NCBI GenBank assembly: GCA_903911085.1
Contig: CAIWCC010000214.1
Location: 1 to 64,000 of the forward strand
DNA: 64,000 nucleotides
Source of the DNA: an uncultured Bacteroidales bacterium
GTDB lineage: Bacteria > Bacteroidota > Bacteroidia > Bacteroidales > Paludibacteraceae
Direction: 5' to 3'
Part shown: positions 43,079 through 52,590 of the stretch, in pieces
Numbering within the stretch: position 1 is the first letter of the stretch
Layout: each line of letters starts with the position of its first letter
Position numbers and translations under genes: made by a program
The notes under the pieces: generated by a model
What the model was told of the DNA's origin: nothing
Database searches by the model: none
What the model saw: only the letters and a program-made list of their open reading frames with translations

Positions 43079-43954
43079 TTAGTCTCTCCACCTTTTGGTC
43101 AAATCTGCATAAGCATCTATTCGTCTATCACGGAAAAAAGGCCACATTTGTCTAACTTTTTCAGTTCGTGTAAGGTCGATTTTTACAATAATGTTTTCCT
43201 CTTCAAAATTTGATGCTTCAACAATTATTTCTCCTTGTGGACCAGCAACAAAACTATTGCCCCAAAACTGAATTCCATTTGTAATACTTGAAGGGTCGGG
43301 TTCATAACCTACACGATTGCAAGCTATCACATGAATTCCATTTGCCACAGCGTGAGCACGTTGCGAAATTACCCAGGCATCTTTTTGGCGTTGTTTTTCG
43401 TCTTCCGAATCGCTTGATTCCCAGCCAATGGCCGTAGGATAAATTAATATTTGTGCACCAGCCATTGTCATTAGTCGAGCTGCTTCGGGATACCATTGAT
43501 CCCAGCAAACCATCACACCAAGTTTTCCTATCGAAGTTTCAATAGGTTCGAAACCCATATCACCTGGCGTAAAATAGAACTTTTCGTAATAGGCCGGATC
43601 GTCTGGAATATGCATTTTACGATATTTCCCCGCAATTGTACCATCTTTATCAAGTACCACAGCTGTATTGTGATATAATCCAGGTGCGCGTTTTTCAAAC
43701 AACGAAAGTACTAAAACAATACCCAATTCTAATGTCAATTTGCCAAAAAAATCTGTTGAAAATCCAGGAATTGTTTCGGCTTGCTCAAATACCAACGGAT
43801 TTTCTGTTTGGCAAAAATACAACCCATTGTGCAATTCTTGTAATACAATGAGTTCTGCACCTTGAGAGGCGCAAATGCGTATGTTTTCTTCCAATTTTGA
43901 AATGTTTTCTGAGCGGTGGGCAGAGTTCGATTGTTGAATTATTGCTACTTTCAT
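43079..43954 (-). CDS. aguB: N-carbamoylputrescine amidase (291 aa)
   Basis: This nitrilase-family enzyme converts N-carbamoylputrescine to putrescine, ammonia and CO2. The catalytic triad is seen as Glu in LIVLQELHNGLYFCQ, Lys in GKYRKMHIPDDPAYYEKFYF and Cys150 in VMVCWDQWYPEAARLM. The last motif and the PDDPAYYEK block are typical of AguB. The next gene upstream on this strand is aguA, 48 bases away, so the pair forms an operon for putrescine synthesis. Length is normal for the family. Confidence 0.96.
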   Translation of the reverse strand: MKVAIIQQSNSAHRSENISKLEENIRICASQGAELIVLQELHNGLYFCQTENPLVFEQAETIPGFSTDFFGKLTLELGIVLVLSLFEKRAPGLYHNTAVVLDKDGTIAGKYRKMHIPDDPAYYEKFYFTPGDMGFEPIETSIGKLGVMVCWDQWYPEAARLMTMAGAQILIYPTAIGWESSDSEDEKQRQKDAWVISQRAHAVANGIHVIACNRVGYEPDPSSITNGIQFWGNSFVAGPQGEIIVEASNFEEENIIVKIDLTRTEKVRQMWPFFRDRRIDAYADLTKRWRD

Positions 43955-44002
43955 ATTTGTGTGGTTATAAATAAATCATTGAACGATAAAAAACTTGTTT
44001 TG

Positions 44003-45019
44003 CTATATGTACTGCATTGTTACGCAATGCAATGAGCCATGTTGTTTGATTAATGCAATACAATCAACACCAATTATTTCTCGATCAGGAAAAGCTTTTT
44101 GAATTTGTTGTTTCGCAATTTCGTCTTTGGGTGAATTGTATGTTGGTAATAATATAGCATTGTTGATTATCAGAAAATTGGCGTAAGTTGCAGGTAATCT
44201 TTCTCCTTCTTCAAATACTGGGTCGGCCATTGGAAGTGGAATAAGTTGGAATTTTTCATGTTTATATGTTTTAAAAGTTTTAAGTTCGTCTTCCATTTTT
44301 TTTAGTTCTGCATAATGCTCATCATTTTCATCCTCGCATTTTACGTATGCTATTGTGTCTGTGCAGCATAAACGTGCCAATGTGTCAACATGACTGTCGG
44401 TGTCATCGCCAGTTAAAAAACCATGGTTGAGCCACAAAACTTGTTTTATTCCAAAATAATCCTTCAATTTTGCTTCAACATCTTCTTTTGTTTTATTGTT
44501 CCGATTGTCCGACAATAAACATTCAGATGTAGTTAATATTGTACCTTCGCCATCGGATTCAATACTGCCGCCTTCGAGTACAAAGTCTAAACAATTTCTA
44601 TATCCGAAAACTTCATCAAAATGCTTATTTTTAAATAATTTTCGAGTGATTTGGTTGTCGTAATTGGCTGCAAATTTCATTCCCCAACCGTTAAATGCAA
44701 AGTCGTAAATTACTTTTTTGCCATTTTCTAAAACAGTTATACCGCCATGGTCGCGTGCCCAAGTATCATTGGTGGGCATTTCAACAAAAGTTATTTTTGA
44801 AAAATCAACATTTCTGAGTAATAATTTTACCTCTTCTGTATTGGCACAAATTATCAACAGTTTCTCACGTTTTACAATTTCTGTGGCGATATTCACAAAA
44901 CATGTATTTACTTCTTCGAGCATATAAGCCCAATCAGTATCAATGTGTGGCCATGTAAGTTGAACAAAACTTTGTTCAGCCCATTCGGCAGGAAGTATTT
45001 TGGTTGATTTTAAATTCAT
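44003..45019 (-). CDS. aguA: Agmatine deiminase (338 aa)
   Basis: It hydrolyses agmatine to N-carbamoylputrescine and ammonia, the substrate of the adjacent AguB. Family blocks are PTNDTWARDHGGITV, FNGWGMKF, LEGGSIESDGEGTILTTSEC, LNHGFLTGDDTDSHVDTLAR, and the C-terminal GSLHCVTMQYI with the active-site Cys at about residue 332. Agmatine itself would come from the arginine decarboxylase at 59847-61238, so all three steps from arginine to putrescine are in this window. Confidence 0.96.
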   Translation of the reverse strand: MNLKSTKILPAEWAEQSFVQLTWPHIDTDWAYMLEEVNTCFVNIATEIVKREKLLIICANTEEVKLLLRNVDFSKITFVEMPTNDTWARDHGGITVLENGKKVIYDFAFNGWGMKFAANYDNQITRKLFKNKHFDEVFGYRNCLDFVLEGGSIESDGEGTILTTSECLLSDNRNNKTKEDVEAKLKDYFGIKQVLWLNHGFLTGDDTDSHVDTLARLCCTDTIAYVKCEDENDEHYAELKKMEDELKTFKTYKHEKFQLIPLPMADPVFEEGERLPATYANFLIINNAILLPTYNSPKDEIAKQQIQKAFPDREIIGVDCIALIKQHGSLHCVTMQYI

Positions 45020-45108
45020 TTTTAACTAATGAGTTTTGTTTGGTTTTAAAACAAAATGTTTATTTTTTGCTTTGCCCAATCCAAAGAAAATTAAGTGTTT
45101 TTTTTTTC

Positions 45109-45618
45109 TTATATATTTGATATCTCTTTTGCTTTCAGCTCAATAACTTCTAAATTATCAATTTTTTCGCCGTCAATTTCAAAACGAATAAGTGTTTGAA
45201 CTTTGTGAAATCCTGATTTTCCAGCTGCGCCTGGATTGATGTGCAATAAGTTTAACATTTTGTCGTACTGTACTTTAAGAATGTGAGAGTGTCCGCAAAC
45301 GAATAGTTTTGGAGGCTTTTGAAAAATAAGTGGACGCACCAATCTGTCGTAATTGCCAGGATAACCACCTATATGTGTAAGCCAAACGGTTACACCTTCG
45401 CAGGTAAAACGGTTGTGTTGCGGAAAAATAGCTCGTGTTTCGTAACTATCAATATTACCCCAAACACCTCGTAAAGTCTTAAATGAACGCAACTTATTTA
45501 CCACCTCCAATGAACCCCAATCGCCAGCATGCCAAATCTCATCGCAATTGGCGAAATGCTCCAGAATTCGGTCATCTAGCATGCCATGTGTATCCGAAAG
45601 AATGCCAATTTTTGTCAT
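45109..45618 (-). CDS. YfcE/MJ0936-type metallophosphoesterase (169 aa)
   Basis: I start at ATG 45618 (MTKIGILSDTHGMLDDRILE), which fits the family; the longer frame adds a hydrophobic stretch without known homology. Metal-binding motifs are SDTHG, HAGDWGSLE, GNID, THIGGYPG and CGHSHI, with INPGA near the end. These small enzymes hydrolyse phosphodiester bonds in vitro; the physiological substrate is unknown. No coupled neighbours. Confidence 0.9.
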   Translation of the reverse strand: MTKIGILSDTHGMLDDRILEHFANCDEIWHAGDWGSLEVVNKLRSFKTLRGVWGNIDSYETRAIFPQHNRFTCEGVTVWLTHIGGYPGNYDRLVRPLIFQKPPKLFVCGHSHILKVQYDKMLNLLHINPGAAGKSGFHKVQTLIRFEIDGEKIDNLEVIELKAKEISNI

Positions 45619-46064
45619 GTTTTGTTGTGTAAAAAATGTAACTAATATTTCAGCTACAAAAATATATAAAATAAGTTTGAAAAATACTAAATTGGCTTTT
45701 TTGAAATATAAATATTTCACTTTATAACAATTTGCAATGAATGAAAGTGTTGATGTATAAAACAATATAAAATAAACAAAACATCTTAAACCACATAGCA
45801 TGTTAATATAGCAGTTTTGCACATAATTATTTATCATTATAATTATTTGAATTTGCTATTAGTCATATATTCAGTGCTTTAAATTGCTTGTAAAATCTTG
45901 ATTTTTTCCAAAAATTAAATATGTTTGTAAACTTACAACAAAATACTAAAGCGATTTTTTAATTTTAATGTAATACAAGAACAATTGAAACAATCTGATT
46001 TTGTTTATATTTTGAATTTTGTTACTTTTGTGCAAATTTCGGATAATAACGATTAAAAAGTAGA
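45619..46064. other. Intergenic region between divergent genes
   Basis: Apart from the promoter at 46000-46030 I see only AT-rich sequence. A CAAAAATA at 45657-45664 reads TATTTTTG on the minus strand and may be the -7 box of the phosphoesterase gene. Confidence 0.4.
46000..46030 (+). promoter_or_regulatory. Promoter of the M23-like gene
   Basis: TTTG at 46000-46003 is followed after 19 bases by TACTTTTG at 46023-46030; the start codon is at 46065. Confidence 0.75.
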
Positions 46065-46931
46065 ATGACAAAGAGAACAAATAAATTGAATGAATTTCTT
46101 CATAAAATACGATTCAAATATCGTGTTTCTATTCTCAATGAAAATACGCTAGAAGAATCGTGGCATGTGCGATTATCAAAATTTAGTGTATTTATGTTTG
46201 CTTCTACTTTTGTTTTTCTTACTTTTATTATACTTACTATCCTCATTTTCAACACTCCTATTGTTCACTATTTGCCTGGATATGGCGACGCAGGTAATAG
46301 AACTCAGATTATTCAAGAATCGATGAGAGCCGATTCGTTGGTACAACAAATTAATTTACAAGCAGGTTATATGGGCATTTTAAAGGAGATTATTGATGGA
46401 AAAATAAAACCCGACTCTATTGCCTCGCTCGATCCCGAAGATTTACAAGAAAAAGCACGTGTTTTTGTCGAAAAATCAAATAACGAAAAGGAATTTGTCG
46501 ATAAATTTGAACAGGATGAAAAATACAATCTGGCAAGTATTGATAGTAAACCCAACGAAAATATGTACGTCTTTTTTCAACCTACACGAGGCGTAATTTC
46601 TTCTTCGTTCGATATTGCAGAAGAGCAGTTTGGCATTTATATGATTACTTCGCCCAACGAAAGTGTGGTGAGTGTGCTTGGTGGAACTGTTGTTTATGCA
46701 GCTTTTACTTTTGATTTTGGTTGGGTTATTGGGGTACAACACGAAAATAATTACTTGTCAATTTATAAAAATAATACCAGACTGCTAGCCAAAGTTGGTG
46801 ATACTGTTAAAGCTGGTCAAAGTATTGCACTTACAGGCGAAACCTCAGGAAAAAAGGCAGGAGCACAATTTTATTTTGAATTGTGGAAGCAAGGAAAACC
46901 TATTAATCCTGAAGATGTTATTATATTTTAA
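46065..46931 (+). CDS. Degenerate M23 (LytM-like) membrane protein (288 aa)
   Basis: A short cytoplasmic start and one membrane segment (about 46-66) precede a helical stretch and a C-terminal LytM-type domain (about 165-288). The fold is recognisable from VSVLGGTVVYAAFTFDFGWV, VGDTVKAGQSIALTGETSG and FYFELWKQGKPINPEDVI. The metal ligands are lost: the HxxxD motif is absent and the usual HLHFE is QFYFE. Such proteins activate amidases rather than cutting peptidoglycan (known for EnvC and NlpD). It precedes dxr by 87 bases, an order I have seen in other Bacteroidota. Confidence 0.85.
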   Translation: MTKRTNKLNEFLHKIRFKYRVSILNENTLEESWHVRLSKFSVFMFASTFVFLTFIILTILIFNTPIVHYLPGYGDAGNRTQIIQESMRADSLVQQINLQAGYMGILKEIIDGKIKPDSIASLDPEDLQEKARVFVEKSNNEKEFVDKFEQDEKYNLASIDSKPNENMYVFFQPTRGVISSSFDIAEEQFGIYMITSPNESVVSVLGGTVVYAAFTFDFGWVIGVQHENNYLSIYKNNTRLLAKVGDTVKAGQSIALTGETSGKKAGAQFYFELWKQGKPINPEDVIIF

Positions 46932-47018
46932 ATAGGAGAAAGATGACGAGTAATCAATTACACGTTATTTTGAAGAGGTGATTATTGATAATATTAAAGA
47001 AGTTGAATTAAAACACAC

Positions 47019-48182
47019 ATGGAAACTGCTCCAAAGAAACAAATAGCAATTTTAGGTTCCACAGGCTCAATTGGAACGCAAGCTCTCGATGTGATTGCTG
47101 CAAATGATTCATTATTCGAAGTTTATGCACTCACAGCAAATAATAATGTAGATTTGTTGATTCAGCAAGCACGAAAATTCAAGCCCGAAATGGTTACTAT
47201 TGGTAATGATTTGCATTATAATAAACTGAAGGAGGCTTTATCCGATTTGCCTATTAAAGTTTTTGCGGGCGATGAATCGATTGCACAAGTAGCAGAAATG
47301 CAACCTATTGATATTGTGCTTACTGCTATGGTTGGTTATTCGGGTTTGAAACCAACAATTAATGCCATTAAAGCTCGAAAAAAAATAGCTTTGGCAAATA
47401 AGGAAACTTTAGTGGTAGCTGGTGAATTGATTTGCGAATTGGCACTGAAAAATAATGCAGCAATTCTTCCAGTCGATTCTGAACATTCTGCCATTTTTCA
47501 ATGTTTGGCAGGTGAAGGAAATAATCCTATTGAGAAATTGATACTTACGGCTTCGGGTGGTCCATTTCGTACCAAATCGATGCACGAACTTGAACATGTT
47601 ACTAGTGCGCAAGCTCTGAAACATCCAAACTGGGATATGGGTGCAAAAATTACCATCGATTCTGCCAGTTTGATGAACAAAGGTTTTGAAATTATTGAAG
47701 CAAAATGGCTGTTTGGTGTTTCACCTGATCAAATTCAGGTAGTAGTTCATCCTCAGTCAATTATCCATTCGATGGTTCAGTTTACTGATGGATCAATTAA
47801 AGCGCAATTGGGAATGCCAGATATGAAATTACCGATTCAATATGCTTTTACATATCCTGATAGGTTGTTGACTGATTTTCCACGTTTTGATTTTGATCTT
47901 TGCTCGCAATTTACTTTCGAAAGACCTGATATGGAGCGTTTTCGTAATTTAGGTTTTGCATATTATGCAATGGAACGCGGTGGAAATATGCCTTGTATTC
48001 TTAATGCTGCAAATGAAGTTGTGGTGGCTGCATTTTTAAAAGACCAAATTGGATTTCTTCAAATGAGCGATATTATTGAAGAGGCATTAGCAAAATCGGA
48101 ATTCATTGCCAAACCAACTTATGATGATTATGTAGATACCGACAAAAATACCAGAATAATTACAAATGATTTAATTAAATAG
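47019..48182 (+). CDS. dxr: 1-deoxy-D-xylulose 5-phosphate reductoisomerase (387 aa)
   Basis: It catalyses the first committed step of the MEP isoprenoid pathway, making 2-C-methylerythritol 4-phosphate with NADPH. Motifs are LGSTGSIGTQALDVI (NADPH site), ANKETLVVAGE, PVDSEHSAIFQCL (metal site), ASGGPFR, HPNWDMGAKITIDSASLMNK and HPQSIIHSMV. Length is standard. It lies 34 bases upstream of rseP, the frequent dxr-rseP order. Confidence 0.98.
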   Translation: METAPKKQIAILGSTGSIGTQALDVIAANDSLFEVYALTANNNVDLLIQQARKFKPEMVTIGNDLHYNKLKEALSDLPIKVFAGDESIAQVAEMQPIDIVLTAMVGYSGLKPTINAIKARKKIALANKETLVVAGELICELALKNNAAILPVDSEHSAIFQCLAGEGNNPIEKLILTASGGPFRTKSMHELEHVTSAQALKHPNWDMGAKITIDSASLMNKGFEIIEAKWLFGVSPDQIQVVVHPQSIIHSMVQFTDGSIKAQLGMPDMKLPIQYAFTYPDRLLTDFPRFDFDLCSQFTFERPDMERFRNLGFAYYAMERGGNMPCILNAANEVVVAAFLKDQIGFLQMSDIIEEALAKSEFIAKPTYDDYVDTDKNTRIITNDLIK

Positions 48183-48216
48183 AAAATAATCAAAACAATA
48201 AACATAAAAATTCCTT

Positions 48217-49704
48217 ATGGAAACATTTTTTATCAGAGCTATACAGCTCATTCTTAGTCTTTCAATTCTAGTGGTTTTACACGAGTTGGGTCATTTTGCT
48301 TTTGCAAGGCTTTTTAAAGTACGTGTAGACAAATTCTATATGTTTTTCAATCCAAATTTTTCGTTAGTAAGGGCAAAAAAAATAAATGGAAAGTGGGAAG
48401 TAAAATTCTTTGCAGCTAATGTACCAGCCAATGAACGTCCAAAATTGGATGCTGATGGCGATGTGATGGTTGATGCAAAAAAGAAACCTATGTTGGAACA
48501 AATTCCAATTTCTGAAATTCCAGATGGCGATTGGCGTAAATATCCCGAAACTACTGAATGGGGAATTGGTTGGTTGCCGTTGGGTGGCTATTGCAAAATT
48601 TCTGGAATGGTAGATGAATCGATGGATTTGGCTCAAATGTCGGCCGAACCACAACCTTGGGAATATCGTTCACGTCCAGTTTGGCAACGTTTACCAATAA
48701 TTATTGGTGGTGTTTTGGTCAACTTTATACTAGCAATGGTTATTTATTCAGCTGTTTTATTCACTTGGGGCGAAGAATATCTTCCGCTTCAAAATGCAAA
48801 ATATGGTCTTCAGTTTTCAAAAACGATGGAAACTTGTGGTTTTAAAAATGGCGATAATATCCTGAAAATTGACGGACAATCAGTTGAGCAGCGTTCTGAT
48901 GTGATTGAAAAAATACTAATTGATGGTAATCAAAAAGTAACAGTTGCAAGAGATAGCGCACAAATTGATTTAGTTTTACCAAAGGATTTTGCTCAAAAAG
49001 TGTTGGCTGCTGGCGAAACCGATTTAATTGCCATTCGTCATCCGTTTGTAGTGGCTGAAGTTACAGCTGGAAGTCCAGCCGAAAAAGCAAAATTGCAGGC
49101 AGGTGATAGCATTATAGGAATTAATGGCAAATCGCTATTTATTTTTCAAGATATTGCTAATCAACTAGATGTTTCTCGAAATAAATTAATTGATATTGAG
49201 TATGTACGGAATGGAAAAATTATTCAATCGAAAATAAAAGTTGACGAAAATGCAAAACTTGGTGTTGCCTATCGTCCATATTTTGATTTTTTATCAACAA
49301 AACGCATTCAATATGGTTTTTTTGCAGCCATTCCAGCAGGTATAAATTTGGGTTGGGAAACATTGACCAGTTATGTAAAACAAATGAAATTGGTTTTCAC
49401 CAAAGAAGGTTCAAAACAAATGGGTGGTTTTGGTAGTATTGGAAAAATGTTTCCAAAAATGTGGGATTGGCAAATCTTTTGGTCAATGACGGCATTACTG
49501 TCTGTTATACTTGCATTTATGAATTTTCTACCTATTCCAGCACTCGATGGTGGGTATGTTTTATTCTTACTTTACGAAATGATTACAGGACGCAAACCAA
49601 ACGATAAATTCCTTGAGTATGCACAAACTGCGGGTTTTTTCCTGCTTATGGCATTACTTGTATTTGCCAATGGAAATGATATTTTTAAAGCTATTTTTAA
49701 ATAA
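48217..49704 (+). CDS. rseP: RseP-type site-2 intramembrane protease (495 aa)
   Basis: This is an S2P zinc protease: VVLHELGHFAFARL carries HExxH near residue 22, and NFLPIPALDGGYVLF near residue 440 supplies the third zinc ligand Asp. Four membrane segments are expected. Two PDZ domains lie between about 195 and 360 (the second with AGSPAEKAKLQAGDSIIGIN). An insert of about 70 hydrophilic residues (47-120) follows the first membrane segment and is typical of Bacteroidota RseP. It cuts anti-sigma factors or signal peptides in the membrane. It follows dxr closely. Confidence 0.95.
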   Translation: METFFIRAIQLILSLSILVVLHELGHFAFARLFKVRVDKFYMFFNPNFSLVRAKKINGKWEVKFFAANVPANERPKLDADGDVMVDAKKKPMLEQIPISEIPDGDWRKYPETTEWGIGWLPLGGYCKISGMVDESMDLAQMSAEPQPWEYRSRPVWQRLPIIIGGVLVNFILAMVIYSAVLFTWGEEYLPLQNAKYGLQFSKTMETCGFKNGDNILKIDGQSVEQRSDVIEKILIDGNQKVTVARDSAQIDLVLPKDFAQKVLAAGETDLIAIRHPFVVAEVTAGSPAEKAKLQAGDSIIGINGKSLFIFQDIANQLDVSRNKLIDIEYVRNGKIIQSKIKVDENAKLGVAYRPYFDFLSTKRIQYGFFAAIPAGINLGWETLTSYVKQMKLVFTKEGSKQMGGFGSIGKMFPKMWDWQIFWSMTALLSVILAFMNFLPIPALDGGYVLFLLYEMITGRKPNDKFLEYAQTAGFFLLMALLVFANGNDIFKAIFK

Positions 49705-49711
49705 AAAAACC

Positions 49712-50071
49712 ATGAATCCAATCATTCTTTGTTACCCTAAATGTGGCACATGCCAAAAAGCCGAAAAATGGCTCAAAGCGAATGAAATTCCCCACTCATA
49801 TCGTCCAATAAAAGAAGAAAATCCTTCTGCAGAAGAGTTAGAATTGTGGATTAAAAGTAGTGGACTGCCAGTAAGTAAGTTTTTTAATACCAGCGGCTTA
49901 CTTTACAAAGAACAAAATATGAAAGACAAAGTTAAAGTGCTTTCAGAAAATGAATTGATAAATATTCTTGCTTCGAACGGTTTAATGGTAAAGCGTCCAA
50001 TTTTATTAGCTAGCGATGCGGTCTTGGTTGGTTTTAAGGAAGAGGAGTGGAATAATGTGTTGAAAAAATAA
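49712..50071 (+). CDS. ArsC/Spx-family thioredoxin-fold protein (119 aa)
   Basis: I start at ATG 49712 (MNPIILCYPKCGTCQKAEKW), 7 bases after the rseP stop; the longer frame would overlap rseP. A CGTC motif near the N-terminus, RPIKEENPSAEELELWI, FNTSGLLYKE and NGLMVKRPILL are typical of the ArsC/Spx/YffB fold. Members include arsenate reductases and redox regulators; without arsenic genes nearby, a thiol-redox role is more likely than arsenate reduction. Confidence 0.88.
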   Translation: MNPIILCYPKCGTCQKAEKWLKANEIPHSYRPIKEENPSAEELELWIKSSGLPVSKFFNTSGLLYKEQNMKDKVKVLSENELINILASNGLMVKRPILLASDAVLVGFKEEEWNNVLKK

Positions 50072-50091
50072 ACAGGAAACATTTTCTCCCA

Positions 50092-51327
50092 ATGAAATCA
50101 ACTATAGCCTTCAATCCACTTTCGATGCCAACTTATGTAATGGCAAAACCAATTGGTTCAAGTTGTAATTTGAACTGTTCGTATTGTTATTATTTAGAGA
50201 AAGAAAAACTTTACGAAAATCGTAGAAGTCTGCAAATGAGCGATGAAACGCTCGAAAAATATGTCGAAAGTTATATTCAGGCGCAACCAGTTCCAGAAGT
50301 ACTTTTTACATGGCATGGTGGCGAAACACTATTGCGGGATATTTCTTTTTATCGCAAAGCGTTGACTTACCAAAGAAAATATGGTCGTGGTAGAAAAATT
50401 GATAATTCATTACAAACCAATGGAACTTTACTTACCGACGAATGGTGTAAATTTTTTAAAGATAATAATTTCCTGATCGGAATTTCTATTGATGGCCCTG
50501 AGCATTGCCACGATGTATATCGCAAAAATAAGGGCGGTGTTGGTACATTTCAGCAAGTAATGCGGGGAATTGAATTACTTCAAAAACATGGAGTTGAGTT
50601 CAATACACTATCTGTAATAAATAATTATAATGTCGATTATCCACTCGAAATATATAATTTCTTCAAAGAAATAGGTAGTAACTATATGCAGTTTTCGCCT
50701 ATCGTAGAGCAAATGTCTGCTACTCGTTCGGATGGATTGAAATTATTACCTCCCGAAGGAACCGACGATGCCACTTTAGCACCTTGGACGGTTGATGCTC
50801 AAAAGTTTGGACAGTTTTATATTAGTATTTTCGATGAATGGATTAAGAAAGATGTTGGAAAATACTTTGTACAACTTTTCGATGCAACTTTAGCTGGTGC
50901 AGCTGGAGAAATGCCTGGTGTTTGTATTTTTGGCGAAACTTGTGGTCATGCCACAGCTATGGAATTTAATGGCGATGTTTATGCTTGCGACCATTATGTT
51001 TTTCCTGAATATAAAATTGGAAATATCAAAACTCATACAATTTTTGAAATGGTTTTCTCTGAAAAACAGCTCCGTTTTGGTGCCGATAAACGTGATTTAT
51101 TGCCTACGCAATGCCGACAGTGTGAGTTCTTAAAAATGTGCAATGGCGAATGTCCCAAAAATAGAATTATAACAACTTCTACAGGAGAACAAGGTTTAAA
51201 TTATTTATGTCAAGGTTATTATGCCTATTACAAACACACTAAACCATATATGGAATTTATGGCAAACGAGTTATTTTTCAAACGCTCGCCAGCGAATGTG
51301 ATGGATTGGGCAAGATGCAAAAAGTAA
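50092..51327 (+). CDS. Anaerobic sulfatase-maturing enzyme (radical SAM, 411 aa)
   Basis: It converts a Cys or Ser in sulfatases to formylglycine without oxygen. The radical SAM cluster is Cys25, Cys29 and Cys32 in SCNLNCSYCYY. The conserved blocks FTWHGGETLLRD, QTNGTLLTDEWCKFF and GISIDGPEHCHDVYR follow. The C-terminal SPASM region holds CIFGETCGHATAMEFNGDVY, CDHYV and CRQCEFLKMCNGECPKNRI, which bind two more 4Fe-4S clusters. No sulfatase gene is in the window, so it serves sulfatases elsewhere. Confidence 0.95.
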   Translation: MKSTIAFNPLSMPTYVMAKPIGSSCNLNCSYCYYLEKEKLYENRRSLQMSDETLEKYVESYIQAQPVPEVLFTWHGGETLLRDISFYRKALTYQRKYGRGRKIDNSLQTNGTLLTDEWCKFFKDNNFLIGISIDGPEHCHDVYRKNKGGVGTFQQVMRGIELLQKHGVEFNTLSVINNYNVDYPLEIYNFFKEIGSNYMQFSPIVEQMSATRSDGLKLLPPEGTDDATLAPWTVDAQKFGQFYISIFDEWIKKDVGKYFVQLFDATLAGAAGEMPGVCIFGETCGHATAMEFNGDVYACDHYVFPEYKIGNIKTHTIFEMVFSEKQLRFGADKRDLLPTQCRQCEFLKMCNGECPKNRIITTSTGEQGLNYLCQGYYAYYKHTKPYMEFMANELFFKRSPANVMDWARCKK

Positions 51328-51370
51328 AATATATAAAGTAACAGACAATCTTTAAACTGTCAATAATCAA

Positions 51371-52399
51371 CTACTCTGTACAGTTTCTACATATATCAAA
51401 TTGCTTTCTATTTTGAAGGATTTTTCCTCTGAAATAGGAAGCTTTTTTATTATTCCAATTATTCGATAACGAATCATTGTTGATGTTTCCGAACGAATGT
51501 TCCGAAGATTTATCAAAACAACAAGGTAAAACGTCACCATTGCAATTTATAACTGCACCGCTCCACATGCGCCAACAATGGTTCGATAAGTTACTTTTTA
51601 TATGATATTTTCCATCTTTTAGCAATTTGTAACGAGAGTATTTGTCATTTGTTGGCAATAAAATATTTCCGTTCTCAAAATTTGAAAGCTGAGCAGTTTT
51701 AAATGTCAATCTGTTGACATTTAATTTTTTAGCCAAATATTTCATTTCTGACATTTGATGTTCATTGGTGCTAAGAACCAAAAACTGAATTTCAATAAAA
51801 GGTGTAATTGAACGCAATTCCTTTTTCCATTTTACTATATTTTCAATTCCGGTAATTGCTTTTTGTAGACTGCCACCAACTCTATACGTTTCGTAAATTT
51901 CTTGTGTACTTCCATCAATCGAAACAATTATTTTATCCAATTTTGAAAGTACAATTTCTTTCGTAATTTTTTCAGTAAGAAACTGACCATTAGTTGAAGT
52001 CGAAGTGTAAATTTTGGATTTATGAGCATAGTCTATCATCTCTGTTAATTTTGGATGAAGGAATGGCTCTCCCTGAAAATATAATATTACATGAAAAAGT
52101 GTTGATTTTTGTTCGTCAATTAATTTTTTGTAGCTATCAAAATTAAATGTATTTTTTTTTATTCTATGTTTGTAATTAATCCCTACAGGACATTCAGGAC
52201 ATTGCAAATTGCAGTAATTCGAAGTCTCAACTGATATGAAATATGGCATAAAGTTACTTTTATCAGTTCTTGTTTTGACTGGCAGTATGATTTGAATATA
52301 ATGAGAGATGGTTAATTTAATATAATTAAAAATCTTTTTCGGGGTTAAATATCGCGTTGCAATTATAAGAATTTTGATATTCTGTGAAAAATTTTGCAT
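51371..52399 (-). CDS. Radical SAM/SPASM-domain protein (342 aa)
   Basis: A helical N-terminus leads into the cluster motif CNLQCPEC (in SVETSNYCNLQCPECPVG), then YFQGEPFLHPKLTEMIDY and SIDGSTQEIYETYRVGG. The C-terminal SPASM region shows CWRMWSGAVINCNGDVLPCC and ends DICRNC. Such proteins modify peptides or small metabolites. No substrate peptide gene is evident beside it, and it is convergent with the sulfatase maturase, not in its operon. Function unknown beyond the family. Confidence 0.88.
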   Translation of the reverse strand: MQNFSQNIKILIIATRYLTPKKIFNYIKLTISHYIQIILPVKTRTDKSNFMPYFISVETSNYCNLQCPECPVGINYKHRIKKNTFNFDSYKKLIDEQKSTLFHVILYFQGEPFLHPKLTEMIDYAHKSKIYTSTSTNGQFLTEKITKEIVLSKLDKIIVSIDGSTQEIYETYRVGGSLQKAITGIENIVKWKKELRSITPFIEIQFLVLSTNEHQMSEMKYLAKKLNVNRLTFKTAQLSNFENGNILLPTNDKYSRYKLLKDGKYHIKSNLSNHCWRMWSGAVINCNGDVLPCCFDKSSEHSFGNINNDSLSNNWNNKKASYFRGKILQNRKQFDICRNCTE

Positions 52400-52528
52400 G
52401 ATTTTTTTTAGATGTAATTGACTTGATTTTTAATCAATAAAATGAATGTATTATATCTATTTAGTACTTATTTCATAAAAAAATGTCAAAAGCAATTGCA
52501 AAGTAACTAAAAATTCATTGAAAGATAG

Positions 52529-52536
52529 TATATTTG
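52529..52536 (+). promoter_or_regulatory. Promoter -7 element of the TPR lipoprotein gene
   Basis: TATATTTG matches the consensus about 55 bases upstream of the start codon. The -33 element is weak. Confidence 0.5.
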
Positions 52537-52590
52537 TGCCCAAATTAGATAAAAAGAATAAAATATTAATTTATAAAAAAAAAAGTTTTT

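Noticed and set aside
46065-46931. Active M23 endopeptidase
   Set aside because: Both metal-binding motifs are missing, so I call it degenerate.
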